Part shown: positions 1-12,483 of the stretch, in pieces
Layout: each line of letters starts with the position of its first letter
Position numbering within the stretch: the first letter of the stretch is position 1
Assembly (NCBI GenBank): GCA_022059125.1
Contig: JAEUWY010000019.1
Location: forward strand, 620,001 to 684,000
Direction of reading: 5' to 3'
DNA length: 64,000 nt
Source of the DNA: Corynespora cassiicola
Taxonomy: Eukaryota > Ascomycota > Dothideomycetes > Pleosporales > Corynesporascaceae
Translations under genes and position numbers: made by a program
The notes under the pieces: model-generated
What the model saw: only the letters and a program-made list of their open reading frames with translations
Database searches by the model: none
Told to the model about the DNA's origin: nothing

Positions 1-1
1 C

Positions 2-97
2 GGATGGATTGGTTTCCAGCTCGCAACTCTCGATGAGTACTCCAGCGAAGCCGAGATCACCAGCAACAAATGGCTTTTGATGGATATGGAGGTTTAG
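2..97 (+). CDS. 3' end of an unidentified protein gene, cut by the window edge
   Basis: Reading from base 2, an open frame of 31 codons runs into a TAG at 95-97. The peptide is well mixed and ends in WLLMDMEV, which looks like a true C-terminus more than chance. No family can be named from this little sequence. The gene would be convergent with RAD3. It could also be a chance open frame, because 31 codons is short. Confidence 0.35.
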   Translation, partial: GWIGFQLATLDEYSSEAEITSNKWLLMDMEV

Positions 98-471
98 AAG
101 CTCCAACGCGGAGCGCGTGTGCTGTGCTTGTGGTGGTTGCCAGTCTTGGTTGTTTCCCGTGCATTTTTTTGGAGAGATTTCTTGTCTGTAATGTGGCCGA
201 TATCAGGATGGCACCAGGGAATGGTGGGTCATGTGGCCTTTGTATCTTTCTCTCAGGAGTCGCAGGAATATGGTACTGAGCAACCTCTCAGTCATCCATA
301 GAAAAGAGCTAGAATATCATGTGTGCATTTTACATCACTACCTAGCTACTGAACAACCTTCCATCGAAGTATCTAATTGTTACGGCATGTGAGAGTAGCG
401 AGAGCTAGTTATCGTCTTCATCAAGTACCGGCCATTTCCACCCTTGAACGCCATTAATTCCGTGAACCTGT
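98..471. other. Intergenic gap between convergent genes
   Basis: This stretch holds the likely 3' untranslated regions of the truncated gene on the left and of RAD3 on the right. Short open frames at 70-301 have no recognisable content. No RNA gene or repeat was seen. Confidence 0.4.
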
Positions 472-2985
472 TTACCCATGGATCTTTGATCCAGCATCGG
501 AAATCCCACCCAAGTCTGCCATAACCTCATCCATGCCTTCGCCTCCGTATTCGTCTTCGACTTCCATCGCATCAGCACGTCCCTCCAGCTGCCTCGTGGC
601 CGGGTTGTCTGTGCCGGTAATGGCCTCCATTTTCTTCTTGGCTTGGTGTGCCTCGAGCTCCTCGGGGCCCCATGAACTGTGTCCCTCCTGCTGCGATCGG
701 CTCCAAGGGATGCTCATCTCCCGTAAAAAGGCTTTTGCCTGTGAAACTGCCTGGTCGACGGACAGCTTGGTCGACTTGGTATCCATGGCCATCTGGATCC
801 ATTTGGGTAACTGCGTAATCTTCTTCCCAAAACGCTTGTCAGCAAGCACCATTATGCCGTAGTCGTCTTTACCACGGATTACACGCCCCAGGCACTGCGC
901 TGCATGTCGCATGGCATCAAATGAAAGGAAGTCGGCCTCTTTGATGCGGTACGTCTCGCGTAGAAATTCAAGCCGCGCTTTCAAGATTCGGGACTCGGTG
1001 TATTGGTAGGGCACACCCATGCACAGCACGGTGCGACCATAATGATGATCGAAATCGATGCCCTCTGAGACTTTGCCTCGCGCCACACAGAGCAGGACCG
1101 CGCCGCGGCCATTGTTACATGCCGTGCGGAAGGTCTCGAGTGCAAGAGAAGTTTCTTGGGCGTCAGGCGTTTCCACGAGGATGAGTTTGTATTTCCAGAC
1201 AGTATCGAGAACGTCCATGCCTTGCCACATGGATATGATGCTTTCCATGTAGAGATACGAAGGGAAGAAAACGACCACCCCATCTGGGGTGAGTTTACAA
1301 AATTCGATGAGGAGGTTACCAAAGTTGCGAATGACTGGCATATCGTTCCGGTGCTCAAATTGTGACGTGACTTGATTCTGATCGCTGCCTCGGTCGACAA
1401 TCATGGGAAGAAAGGTTTTCCGCGTCAACGTCATAGTAAACGACTCTTGGACGACCGTGTTGAAGTTCAGCATGCGCGGGTACATGTCAAGAGGAGACAT
1501 GGTGCCCGAGGTAACTATGACGGAGCTAAAGCGCTCAAAAACGGGCTTGATGGCAATAGCGGCATCTAGGCAAGTGAAGTGCAGGACTGGATTTGGGACC
1601 GTCGCTGTTGCCGATTCAAAAGGTTCAAGAATCAGTAAAAAGCCCGTCTCATAGGTGGCGACAAGGGTAGCAAATGTGGCGACCTCTTGTAGCGGCTGGT
1701 AGTCCTCGATGTTGGTAAGCTCCAGGGTTCGTACAAGGGAGGTCAGACGTTCGGCACAGAATCTCAAGGGTTTGCGTTCGATGAAAGTCAACTCCCGCAG
1801 GTGGCTAAGGAAGGACGGCGGCGTTTCTGATATGACATGTAGGACCTTCATGCGCGTCTTCAAGTACTCGATGAATCGCTTCAAGAAGGCTACAAAATGT
1901 TCCGCTCTCCTGATGTTGCCGGGGACTGCCTCCTTGAGGAGATCGTCCGGGAGGGCAGGGTTGGCCATGAAAGCGTTCTCATCCCTGGCCTCATCGGCGG
2001 CACGCAGCCCCTCAACCAACTTTGCGTATTCGTTTTGCAGTTTCTCGGCGTCGGTCGTTTTCATCTCAGTGATCCTTCTATCCAGGTTGTTCACCCCCCG
2101 GGTAGCTTTTCGCAGTGAATCCTCAGTCAGGTCGATGCTCAGGGACTCGATGCATACATTGTCGATGTTGTGGGCCTCGTCAAAAACGACAATGCAATCT
2201 TTGGATAGTTCTTTGGAAACTCGTTCGGCAATCTTGGGGTCGAGCAGATAGTGGTACGAGTAGATGATGACATTGCAATATGGCATCATGCGGCGAGCGG
2301 TGAAGTAGGGGCATTGCTTCTGCTGCTCGCCATATCTGAGCATGCCTTCGAAGGTCCACACGCCAGGCGGGATCAGATTATGCGGCTCAAGCAGGTCGAG
2401 GTTATCGTGGTACACGCAGAGCTCGACGTCTTCGCCGCGCTCCTTTTTTTCCTTGACAAAGCCGGCCGTGAGGCTTCTACACCGCGCATCGACCACGGTA
2501 CCACTCTTTTCCCGCTTAACGGAGGGGTGCAGGCACAAGTTCTTACGGCTAGTCAGGCCCAGTCCGCGGAAGTCCTCCTCGTAGCCCAGCTGCTCGGTTC
2601 GATAGCTCATGAGAGCCTTCAGCTCGGCAAGGGCCTTTTCGATCTCGGACATGGTACGCGAGCAGTAGATCAGCTTCCTTTTCTCTGGGTGAAACAGCTG
2701 GTAGGCGACGATGAGCGACAGCAGCGACACGGTTTTGCCCGTGCCCGAAGGCATCTCGAGGACACAGTGGCCGCCAGCGTCCAAGGTGCGCTTGAGGTCG
2801 CACATGTAGGCATATTGCTCAGGGTAAACCCTAGGGTAGGGGAAGAGCACGGGGAGTTCACTGCAGCACGTGAGTACGTGCACCAAGCGCGGCCGGGGCG
2901 TGAGGCAGCAGCCACGTCGGCTGGGGCGGGGAGAGAGGCGATGGCGGGAGGGCAAACGGCGGGCTTACTCGATGAAGAACTTCAT
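472..2985 (-). CDS. RAD3: RAD3/XPD 5'-3' DNA helicase of TFIIH
   Basis: ATP-dependent 5'-3' helicase subunit of TFIIH, acting in nucleotide excision repair and transcription initiation in the nucleus. Exon 1 is 2985-2969 (MKFFI and part of codon 6). A 108-bp intron with GTAAGC...CTGCAG follows, and exon 2 is 2860-472; the join restores the family N-terminus MKFFIDELPVLF. The product is 801 residues (yeast Rad3 has 778). Visible motifs are Walker A SGTGKT at about residues 44-49, the DEAH box in VVFDEAHN near residue 235, and the iron-sulfur cysteines in NLCLHP, DARCRS, ELCVYH and KQCPYF between them. The C-terminal helicase motifs are VARGKVSEGIDF and QCLGRVIRG. The start is chosen at 2985 because the longer unspliced frame begins inside the intron. 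It is head to head with LTN1, with 348 bp between the starts. Confidence 0.96.
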
Positions 2986-3333
2986 GGTGGCGCGCCCGTG
3001 TCTCTCCCGGGTGATACGGGTGCGGCCGGTGGTGCTGAGAGAGGCGCTGGCCTTCGAGAGGCGTGAGGACGGAGCACCTTCAAGGCTGCGATGATGGGCG
3101 AGAGACGCGCTAGCCGGGCGGGCGGCAAATGCCCGGCGCTAGCCTCGCGCCCCACCCAGGCACCACCGCGCCCACCACGCCCCTCTACGGTTTTCGTCAT
3201 CGGCCACAGGTGACGATTCCCGAGTGCGGCTCTTGTTCCTTCTTCCCTCTTCCCTCTTCCCTCTCCTTCGCCACCTCACCACTCCACTCCGCCACTCCGC
3301 CGCCGCTCTCCTGCCGTTGACTGCTCGCCCGCC
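2986..3333. promoter_or_regulatory. Shared divergent promoter region RAD3/LTN1
   Basis: This 348-bp gap lies between the start codons of RAD3 (-) and LTN1 (+). A pyrimidine-rich run of tcttccc and tcttccct units (about 3238-3262, plus strand) lies upstream of LTN1, as is common near fungal transcription starts. No TATA box was seen. A bidirectional role is inferred from the geometry only. Confidence 0.5.
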
Positions 3334-6300
3334 ATGAGCAAGCGCCAGGCCAAGTCGCAGGCCAGCAGCGCGCGGGCTGCCTCCAGCGCCCTCGGGGCCC
3401 CCTTTGGTGCGCCGCCATCCGCCTTTGGCACTGCGTCGTCGCAGCTGTCGTACGTCGCCGAGCCGCCCGACCTCTCGTCCATATCCGACGCCAACGTCGG
3501 CGTGTGTTTCAAGAACTTGTCCAAGAAGGACAGCACCACCAAGGCGAAGGCGCTGGAGGACCTGCATGCCTACGTGTCGTCGCTGCAAGAGCCGGTCGAG
3601 GAGGGTGTGCTCGAGGCCTGGGTGGGTTCAGCGCCCACATGTACCCTGGACAATGTAGTAATCGAAGGCTATACAGATCAAAATATACCCCCGTACCTCA
3701 ATAGACAATGCCAAGTCTGTCCGCCAGAGTGCCCATGCCCTGCACGGCCTCGTGGCCGCCGCTGCAGGCAAGCGCATCGCCCGGCACATGCCCAAGGCCG
3801 TTGGTGCATGGCTGTGCGGCCTGTACGATGGCGACCGCTCCGTCGTCGAGGCCACGCAGAACTCCCTGCGCCTCGTCTTCACCACTCCGGACAAGATTCA
3901 GAGCATTCGGAGAGTCTACCAGCTGCCCATATTGGAATACTGCCGCGACGCCATTGACAAGGAGAGTGCTCTGACCTTGAGCGACGAGCGCACAGTCAGC
4001 CCAGACGATGCCGCGGCCAAGTACAGCAGGGTCATCTCTGCCTGTCTCTCTCTCGCCGGCAGTTTGATCGCCAACCTGCAGCCTGGCGAACTCTCCAAAT
4101 TCCAGTCCCACTACGATGGCCTTCTTGCCGATGGCAAGCTTTGGGCTTTTGCCTCCCATTCCGATGCATCCATTAGGCGCTCTCTGCATCGCTTTCTCAA
4201 AACTTGCTGTTCCAAGCAGCCAGATGCTGTCCGCCCCAACCTCGAAGCGATCAGCAAGTCGTACCTCTCAGTCGCCTTGAACTCTGACCAAACAAACTCC
4301 GCATACGATTACCTTGATGCTCTTGCATTGCTGTCTTCTACCCATCCATCTGTGTGGACCGAGCACTATACAAGCAAGACGGCGGTTGAGAGACGGTTGC
4401 GGCAGTTCCTGAAAAGGGGATCCCAGGCTGCCACCCGTCAATTCTGGCATCGCTTGGTCGATCTCTTCAGGGCACTTCCACCCGGTGCGCTGCCCAGAGG
4501 TGGCCCCGATGCTGCCGAGCTCTTGAGTGCCCTTCACGGAGGAATTATCAGGAAGGACGAATCGCGACTCAGTCTCGAATCTGCATGGATCGCCTATCTG
4601 GAGATAACCGCAGTTGTTTGCCATCGTCTCGCCGAAGAGGAACAACGCAGAGTGTTAGATGAACTAGTGCTGCCTATCATATCACAATACTTGCGCCCCT
4701 CGCCAGAGTACGTCGACTGGACCATTCCGAATCATTCAAGAACGATAGTCACCAAAGCCGCGACCGTCAGCGTTGTCATGTGCTCGGTTTTGCGTGAGCG
4801 GTGGGCTCTGTATGCTCATGATTTGGTGGATGCTATCAAGACCTCAGCCCCAGAACAATCCAAAGATCACGCAGCATCACAGAACGCATTGGCCCAGCAG
4901 GCAACGCGTTTGGCACATCTCCAGAACTTCGTCGTGCAAGAAGATACATTTGCCCCTCTTCTTTCCATGTTTACTGAGACATGCTCTTCCATCATTGATG
5001 AGGCCATCAAAGTCGTCGAAGCCCGCAACGGCAAACCTTATGGGGCAGCTGCTACCATTTGGGAGTTCCTGCATCACCACAACTGCCGTACCCTTCTGGA
5101 CAGCAATACCATCCAGGGATTGGAAACTTTTGTCCTCAACGCAGTCCCACACCTCATTCTCTCACCATCCTCACTTTACATAGTGGACATACTATATGCC
5201 TTTATGGAATCTACAATCTTCGAGGATTCTTGGCGGACAGCTCTTGAGGCTATCTTGCAGGAGGACGATTCAACGACTAAGGAAAAGGCTCTAGGAGCAC
5301 TTCTGAAGTCGTCTAAACTTCCTACTTCCTTCGATCTCGCCTTGACGAACGTTGCCTTGCAGAAATACATCATACTCACTGCCCAAAAAGCAAACCAAGG
5401 CCTCCTTGAATGGGAGACATTCAATCTTTTTCTTCAATCGCCAATCCAGGTAGTGGCTTCTTCAACTGCCGATGAAGTTCTTACTAGCCTGGCACTGTCA
5501 CTCTCGGTTTCTCAGCAAGCGCCATTCGCACTACAAGGTCTTCGGCAGATTATGAAACAGAATCCATCAATGCTCAAAACCTTCCTATCAAAACCACAGG
5601 GTGCCAATCTGCTTCAGACCTTGCTCCTAGCCTCAGAATCAGCTGATGAAGATATTTCCCAAAGTGCAACCGCGGTCAATACATCCATCCAGACTATGCT
5701 CTCCGCCGCGTCAGACACGAAGCAAATCTTCGAGCTAATCCACCGTGGTCTCCGGGAAGCCACTCAAACATCTGTTTCGGTGGAAACGTTGATTGACCTT
5801 GCGAGGCAGCTTGTCCGGCCCACAGACGGTTGGGAGGGGATGAGAGATGTCCTTCCTCTTGTTGAAGATTGGGATGCTGCCTTGTCTCCTTTTCTACAAC
5901 TAACACCGAACCCTTCGCTCGCTATCACCGACTGTCTAGGAGGTGCTGTATATCTCCTAGATTTCAACCAAACTTCTCACCAAATAAATGTTTCCCGCGA
6001 TCTCGATGGGTACTCGGCCGCATATCGTATAGCCCAATATGTGGCGAGGTTATTCAAGAGCGGAGACTTGTTGAGAATCGAGGAAGTGCCCTCAAATGTC
6101 TGTGCAACACTTGTTCGTAATATCTCGCTCACTGTTCAGCTTGTCAGCGACAACCTCGGCCTTGCTGGCGCGAACCAACTTTGGGCGGCTCACGGCCCTG
6201 ACGTTGAGGCAGATGCCATGGGTTTTCTGGCCGATGCCCGTTCACTCATCAGGCAGAATCTCAGGCAACTTAGTAATGTCTGGACAGGCTCTGGTGGTGA

Positions 6301-8300
6301 TACTTCACTATTGTCTTGGGCCTTAGAGCTCTTGTCCACCATCGATGCGGACGTATCGGTTACCGCATACTACATGGCCCGTGCGTACGGCTCGCTTGTA
6401 GCTGATGCTATCGACGTCCATGGATGGAAAAGTTCCGAGAATGCCGAAATTCAAGGCACTTTGGGTGTCTTTCGCAAAAACAAAAATGATTTGGCTTTGA
6501 TCGCTTTTCTACATGCCTTCAAAGAGCCGCTTGCTGCCGCAAGAGCCTGCGAGAGAATGTGTAACGAGATTCTAGCCAACCTTACAGGACTGGACATTGA
6601 ACTTAAACACATAGACTGTCTTCAACAGCTCGTTATTCTCAACAACCTTCTTTACGGCCAGGAAAAACTCGCTGAAAGTATTGCCAAACAACGATTGATT
6701 TTCTTCATCAAGCATGTCATTCCGTGGCTCCAACAGCCTACCATTAGCCTATCAGTACGTGCTGAGCTTTGCCGCGCTCTAACCGTACTGCTTCCTCTAA
6801 TGAGTGACATATATGGAGAACACTGGCAAGAGATATTGCATGTGCTAGTCACAACCTGGTTATCCGCAGGTGATATCGATGAGTACAAGCCAGGAAGGGA
6901 TAGCTCGATTCCCTTTACACATGCATCGCTTAAGTTATGTTCTCAGCTCCGTGTACTGGCACATGCCGAAGAATCAAACGATGATCTGCAGGACGCTTGG
7001 AAAGAGATGGAAGGGAATATTGGGCATGGCTTGGTCGTCCTCCTAAAACATTCACAGCACTTCCCGGACGATTTTCATCAACCACTCAAGATGCTCAATG
7101 ATGTATTAGCACGACAAATTTCCAATATACCCCACCAGCTCTCAGAGTCGAGCGAAGAGCTATATCAGTTGTTGTATGTTGAATCTCGACCAGTTCAGCA
7201 AGCTGCGTTCGATATTCTACACAAGCAAATCCCAGCGGCCCAGGAGCAGATTTCCATTGACACTGTACTCGAGAAGACAACTGCCCGATTACCGGATGAG
7301 TTGCTTTCTCTTATTCTCGAGGCGCCCACTATGACCACATTAAGCGGTACTGAGTTTGAACGTGGTGTCCCTCTATCATTACGAGGCTATCTGTTGAGCT
7401 GGTTGTTGGTTTTTGATCATTTGGAACATTCATCTTTCAAAGTGAGGAATGACTACATCGATCATCTCAAACAAGGCGATTATTTGCCTGACTTGCTAAA
7501 TTTTGCCTTTGCATTTCTTGGCCATACCAGCAACAGACCTGTCGACATATCCAAATTGGATATCACCACATATACAGCCGAAATCGAGCCTCCAAAAAAA
7601 GATGCGCAGTGGCTATTGACGCACCTGTACTATCTCTGCCTTCGGCACATCCCGTCCCTTGTAAAGAACTGGTACATTGACTGCAAATCTCGACCCATTG
7701 CTGTTACTCTTGAACCTTGGACACAGAAATATGTAGGTGCTTGACCACGGGCCTACCGGTATAATACTGACTAGCGTGCAGATATCGCCTCCGGTTATCT
7801 CAGCTGCCATTCAATCGGTTGCAGAATGGGCTACATCCCAGGCAGAAACAGAGCCAGACTCGCCATTCATGGTCAAGGTCTCCCCTCGCGCTGGGGAAAT
7901 AACAGCTTCATACATCGTGGACGAGCAAACAATGGCCATGCGAATTCAACTTCCTCCTGCTTTCCCACTTGCCAATGCGCACATTGAAGGCATCAACAGG
8001 GTGGCAGTTAATGAGCAGAAATGGCAGTCTTGGCTTCGCACATCATTAGGTGCGATAACGATCTTCAACGGGAACCTCATTGATGCCTTGACTACATTCA
8101 AGAGAAACGTTGATGGGGCCATGAAAGGCCAGACTGAGTGCGCTATCTGCTACAGTATCGTTGGAAGCGACCGGAAGTTGCCGGATAAACGATGCCAGAC
8201 TTGCAAAAACTTGTTCCATGGATCCTGTCTATTCAAGTGGTTCAAGACAAGTGGAAGCAGTTCATGTCCTTTGTGCCGAAACAACTTCAACTATGGGTAA
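3334..8300 (+). CDS. LTN1: Listerin E3 ubiquitin ligase (LTN1/RKR1)
   Basis: RING E3 ligase of the ribosome quality control complex; it ubiquitinates nascent chains stalled on 60S subunits in the cytosol. There are three exons: 3334-3621, 3677-7732 and 7782-8300. The introns are 55 and 49 bp, both GT-AG; intron 2 has a clear CTGAC branch site. All joins are in phase 0 and give 1620 residues, between yeast (1562) and human (1766) listerin. The N-terminal listerin domain is recognisable (CFKNLSKKDSTTKAKAL, then KIYPRTSIDNAKSVRQ across intron 1). A long helical HEAT/ARM-like middle follows. The C-terminal RING has the pattern C-x2-C...C-x2-C-x4-H-x2-C...C-x2-C, from CAIC to CPLC at about residues 1570-1615. 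No in-frame break was seen. Confidence 0.95.
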
Positions 8301-9696
8301 AATGGAATGGCAGGTCAAGTAGGTCGATTTGAATCTCCGATATTCCTTGCCTTCACAACATCACTCGGATAAGCTGCTTCTGCTAGGGGGCTTATATCGG
8401 CAACAAATTATTCCAGTTGATTATGTTTGGCGAACTGTATCGAGCTTTCGTTGGTAGCAGTGGGTCTTGCGCGAGGAAATCTCTCAACCCACTAGCTGTG
8501 GTGCAAATGACCATGTTCTAGCATCATGGCTTGACTTCACGTAATGGAAATCGCCTCCTGAATCAGTATTCCAGATTGTTCACAGGAAAACCCTGACTGA
8601 TCGAATAGATACCATTCGTCGGTTTGGTAGCCTTCTTTGGCACGAGCTTCTTCGCAGTAGCTAGTAACTCTTCAAAGCCAGGCTGTCGAATCGTAATCCG
8701 ATCAATATTCTAGCTTGCTCAGACTGAAACAATACTGTCCTTTAAACATCCACTTAGCGGGGTCGAGTTGCAGTATGCCGACTTCGCCTGACTTGCCCCT
8801 TATTTCTATGCAGTATATATGCGTGGAAACGCCTACGACCCGATGACTGACTGCACATGGATCTTGTGCAATGCACTGATTGATTTGGGACTGTCATTAA
8901 GCTTCGCGCGTCCATTTTTCCATCACAAGATGATAGCACTTTCAGGTAGGCAAAGGCATGAAATGTCGATCTTGTCGGTATTACATCTCTATAGGGAAGC
9001 ATGACGCGCTAGTTCCGGTCTGCAGCCTTGAGGACTGGATTTAGTCTTAGTTTTCATAGTAGCATCGCTGAGTCTGACTAAGATGACTATTCGGACACGC
9101 GGTGGCAATGAGCGAATAAGCACTCACGAACAATCAACGGCCCGACTCGATTACACGCGGACGCATCTCGTGCACAAAAATGCCAGTATACTCAAGGGTA
9201 TGCTGCTGAGTATTCTCTTCTATGCATGTTGGTGTCTTTTGGCCCCCGGCGTGTTCCGAAGAAGTACTTTTTACAAATAACTCATTGAAACGGTACCCTC
9301 AAAACAATTGTAATGCAGCTAACTAAACATGTTGTTGACTAGTGTCGCATGTCGAAAGATACTTTCCATGTTCGAATATCGGCTCATAGAAAACGTGATT
9401 TGCGGCACAGTCATGAAGTGGATGGCCGGCTCCGTGGTCATGATGTGTATAACTCACCAGGATCAGACTACACCAAGTGGACCTGCTATGCCCTGCGTGA
9501 CTCTGTCGCCTGTGTTTTTGGACACAAGAGCCTGACTTTCCATTTCATCTTCAGGTGTTTTCTTGGACCGCTTGTTTACTGTTAAAAAGATTGATTCTCT
9601 TTGGTCTCTTGTGCTTTTCCACCTTTGCTACATATCCACTCCCTTGATTTTTGCATAACCTGCCGCTTTTCTCCACTACCAACTCATCCCTGCTCA
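8301..9696. other. 1.4-kb intergenic region without a recognisable gene
   Basis: Only short open frames of up to about 80 codons occur, on both strands, with no recognisable domain and no consistent splice joins. The right part presumably holds the promoter and leader of the GH5 gene; the 100 bases before its start are pyrimidine-rich. I saw no tRNA cloverleaf and no repeat. Confidence 0.45.
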
Positions 9697-11020
9697 ATGA
9701 TGAGACACAATGTTTTGGCTATCCTATTAGCCACCTTGTCGAGCGTAAATGCCTGGCTCCCAATGGATAGAGGCCTCTTTGAGACGTCCATATCGATAGG
9801 GAGAGGCCGCAGTGTGATGCGTTCATTATACAGCGGCAAGATACGTGGTGTCAATCTCGGGTCATTATTCATAATAGAGCCCTGGATGGCTTCTCAAGAG
9901 TGGGATTCTATGGGCTGCAGTGGCAGCCAGTCAGAATTCGATTGTGTCATGAAACTTGGACAGGAGCAGGCCAACTCTGCTTTCAGGAAACACTGGGATT
10001 CGTGGATAACGGCCCAGGACCTTGACAGGATGAAAGAGTATGGACTTAATACCATCAGGATTCCAGTGGGATATTGGTCAGTAATCTTCTTGCCATAGGT
10101 TTGCATCATCTGACCTCTCTAGGATTGTTGAAAGCACAGTCTATCGGGACAGTGAGCACTTTCCACAGGGGGGGCTGGAATATTTGGATCGACTTGCAGG
10201 CTGGGCAGCAGACAGAGGCATGTACGTCATTCTTGATCTGCATGGAGGGCCGGGTGCGCAAGAAGCTCGCCAGCCGTTTACTGGGCAGGTACGTTGCCAT
10301 TGCCCACGATTGTCTTTGTGGTGACCATCTGACTTGTTCCAGTATGCGCCCGAGGCAGGATTTTTCCAGGGATATCAGTTTGACCGAGCTTATACTTTTC
10401 TTCAAACAATGACCCAACGGATCCACCAGAATGCTGCTTATCGTACGACTGGCATGATCGAAGTCATCAATGAGCCCGCTCGCGGTCATTCCAACCTGAT
10501 TTCGGAATTCTACCCAACAGCATACGACAAGATCCGTCAAGTCGAGAGTTCTCTTGGCATAGAGGCTAACAGTCAGCTAACGATACAATTCATGGATGCT
10601 GCATGGGGTGCAGGAAGCCCAAGAGACGGTATAGGTGGGCGAACCAATGTCGCTTTTGACGACCACCGATATCTCAAATGGGCGCCTATAGAGCAGAGCA
10701 AAGCATCCTACCTTGCTACCTCGTGCAGGGACAGCTTTGGAGAAGGCAACGATGCGCTGATTGTGGGCGAGTGGAGTCTTTCTGTCGACACGGCCGTGGA
10801 ATGGACTGCTGAGTGGGACCCTACCAAGGAGGAGAATAAGGGATTCTATAGGCAATGGTGGGGGGCACAAGTTCAAGCATATGAAAAGAGGAACGGTTGG
10901 ATATTTTGGAGTTGGAAAACACAGCTGGGAGGGGACTGGCGATGGAGCTACAGCGCAGCTGTTGACGCAGGCGTGATTCCTAGAAACCCTGACGAAGCCA
11001 GCGGTTTGGCAAGATGCTGA
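9697..11020 (+). CDS. Secreted glycoside hydrolase family 5 glucanase (probably endo-beta-1,6-glucanase)
   Basis: Retaining beta-glucanase, probably secreted and acting on fungal wall beta-1,6-glucan. Exons are 9697-10076, 10123-10288 and 10343-11020; the introns are 46 and 54 bp with GT-AG ends, and the joins give 407 residues. The N-terminus has a signal peptide ([19 protein letters not shown]). GH5 hallmarks are [15 protein letters not shown] near the start, [10 protein letters not shown] across intron 1, [10 protein letters not shown] in exon 2, the acid/base glutamate in EVINEP and the nucleophile glutamate in VGEWSL. The WxSGCxxS-like spacing after EPWM and the overall layout fit the fungal GH5 exo-1,3/endo-1,6 group. 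I favour the endo-1,6 subgroup, with moderate certainty. A second ATG follows the first directly. Confidence 0.88.
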
Positions 11021-11547
11021 AATAGACTTGGATTTTTATGTTCATTGTTGAATTTGAAGAATATTAGCTAAAGGTATCGGGTGATACATGTGGGAACTGA
11101 GTACTACAGGAAGCGGTTGTTTTGCAAATGTCCGACAAAGCTGGACAGCACCATCCAGGGGGTATCTTGTGTATCGTCCGGCATTAGATGTACATGCAGT
11201 GTTGTCCTACAAATTACTGAAATTTCTCATCTTGGAAAATATGCAATGAACAACCTGGTGACTAATGGTTTGAGGCGAGGGAATCGAGCTTCTCTACCAC
11301 ATCAGACCTGTGACGACGAAGCTTCACATGTTGCGAAGACATACCCTACTACCCCGACAGTACTCTACAGCGGTACAGACCAGCCTCCTACGCAACGACA
11401 AACAAAGTCCAACCCTAGGCATTTAGAGGATGGCATCGCCCATCTATCAGAAGGGGCAGGCAGCATTGAAGGACCACTGAGGAAATTGATTCAACGATTC
11501 AGCCCACGACAGCCAGCTTTCTTATTGTCTACCTTCAAAATACGCGA
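11021..11547. other. Intergenic region downstream of the GH5 gene
   Basis: A 196-codon open frame (11081-11671, +) covers this stretch but has no recognisable motif and a composition typical of chance frames. I do not call it a gene. It could be a 5' exon or leader of the possible coding region that follows. Confidence 0.3.
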
Positions 11548-11878
11548 ATGGTATGCGAAAACGCCAGGAGTATTTCTTCGCTCGAACCACAGATTGCAGT
11601 CTTGCAAAAGGACGTGGCGGCTCTCAACAAGCAGATGGACGATTCACAAGGATTTATCGACATGGCTGTAACGCACTCGAAAGACAGGCTTCAAGTCAAA
11701 GCCATGACATTGTTTTGTTCCTGGCTCATTGGTCTCAGTGTCACGGTAAGCGGAGCCAGTACATATGCTGGTATTAGCTTGCTACTATTGGGGTTGCAGT
11801 CGATTAGCCTGCCTACGCAAGGATCGTGCGGCGAAGGTGCTGAAAGGAGACAGGAAAACCCCACGAGCCTTGGCGTGA
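11548..11878 (+). other. Possible coding fragment: coiled coil plus hydrophobic segment
   Basis: The frame beginning MVCENARSISSLEPQ has a heptad-like stretch (LQKDVAALNKQMDD). An amphipathic part and a hydrophobic segment (AMTLFCSWLIGLSVTV) follow. This resembles C-terminal parts of fungal CorA-like or NACHT-associated proteins in layout, but no signature is conclusive. A good 5' splice site (gtaagc, 11745) and 3' site (ttgcag, ending 11801) could remove a stop-free segment and keep frame. The 5' end of such a gene was not found. It may be a gene remnant or chance. Confidence 0.2.
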
Positions 11879-12217
11879 AGGTATCATTGTTGCTTGTCGG
11901 AACTATGCGTTTTAGTAGAAGTTTGTTGTTTGGCCGTAGATGCCCAGGTACTCGATGCGCAATGGACGGCATGTGCCGACGGCCGTGGATTGGGGATGCT
12001 TGGCGGTGGCGAGCCGGCACGAGACACTCGTTGCTGACGGGTGGCCAGCCAGGCCGAGACAGATCCAATCATGCCAATCATGGCCCCGTCCTGGGGCGGC
12101 CGCACAATGCACGCAGCGTCATGGTCACGGGAGGGCTGGTGGATACCCCGCCCCAACGAGGGCGATGCGCGACTTGTGCGGAGCGCCTGGGCTGCCGCAC
12201 AATGAGCGCATACGAAG

Positions 12218-12226
12218 TATATAATA
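12218..12226 (+). promoter_or_regulatory. TATA-like box upstream of the metallothionein gene
   Basis: The run tatataata lies about 123 bp before the metallothionein start codon. A pyrimidine-rich stretch (cttgactcccctctctgtctctcg) lies directly behind it, where transcription could begin. Strongly inducible metallothionein genes usually have a TATA box. I could not identify a convincing copper-responsive element by eye. Confidence 0.5.
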
Positions 12227-12348
12227 CGACCTTGACTCCCCTCTCTGTCTCTCGCAAGCCAACCATCGACATCTGAGCTTCCATCGCCATAACGACCTCG
12301 ATTACCAACCCCAACACTACGTTTACCTAATCAACGGCATCAAGCACC

Positions 12349-12483
12349 ATGGGCAACTGCGGCTGTGCCTCGTCCGGAACCTGCAACTGCGGCTCCAACT
12401 GCTCCTGCGATAGCTGCCCCGTACGAGGCCCCAATCCTTCAGTTTATTTCCACGTAGCTAATCCATCTCCCCAGCACAAATAA
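12349..12483 (+). CDS. Copper metallothionein, 26 residues, one intron
   Basis: Small cytosolic metal-thiolate protein that buffers copper. Exon 1 is 12349-12420, the intron 12421-12474 (54 bp, gtacga...ccccag), and exon 2 is 12475-12483 (His-Lys-stop). The product is 26 residues with seven cysteines at 4, 6, 12, 14, 18, 20 and 23. From memory this is exactly the length and Cys spacing of the Neurospora crassa copper metallothionein, which also has an intron. It starts MGNCGCASSGTCNC. The intron is 3n long and free of stops, so retention would give a 44-residue form with the same ending. It lies upstream of TAAATT and is convergent with the Ctr transporter 245 bp away. The gene is too short for routine ORF finding. 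Confidence 0.9.
   Translation: MGNCGCASSGTCNCGSNCSCDSCPVRGPNPSVYFHVANPSPQHK

Noticed and set aside
2469..2985. Unspliced RAD3 start with an unusual Arg/Pro-rich N-terminus
   Set aside because: That N-terminus is intron sequence; splicing 2968-2861 restores the conserved MKFFID start.
2251..3066. 271-codon plus-strand frame over the RAD3 start
   Set aside because: It is antisense to conserved helicase sequence and has no motif of its own.
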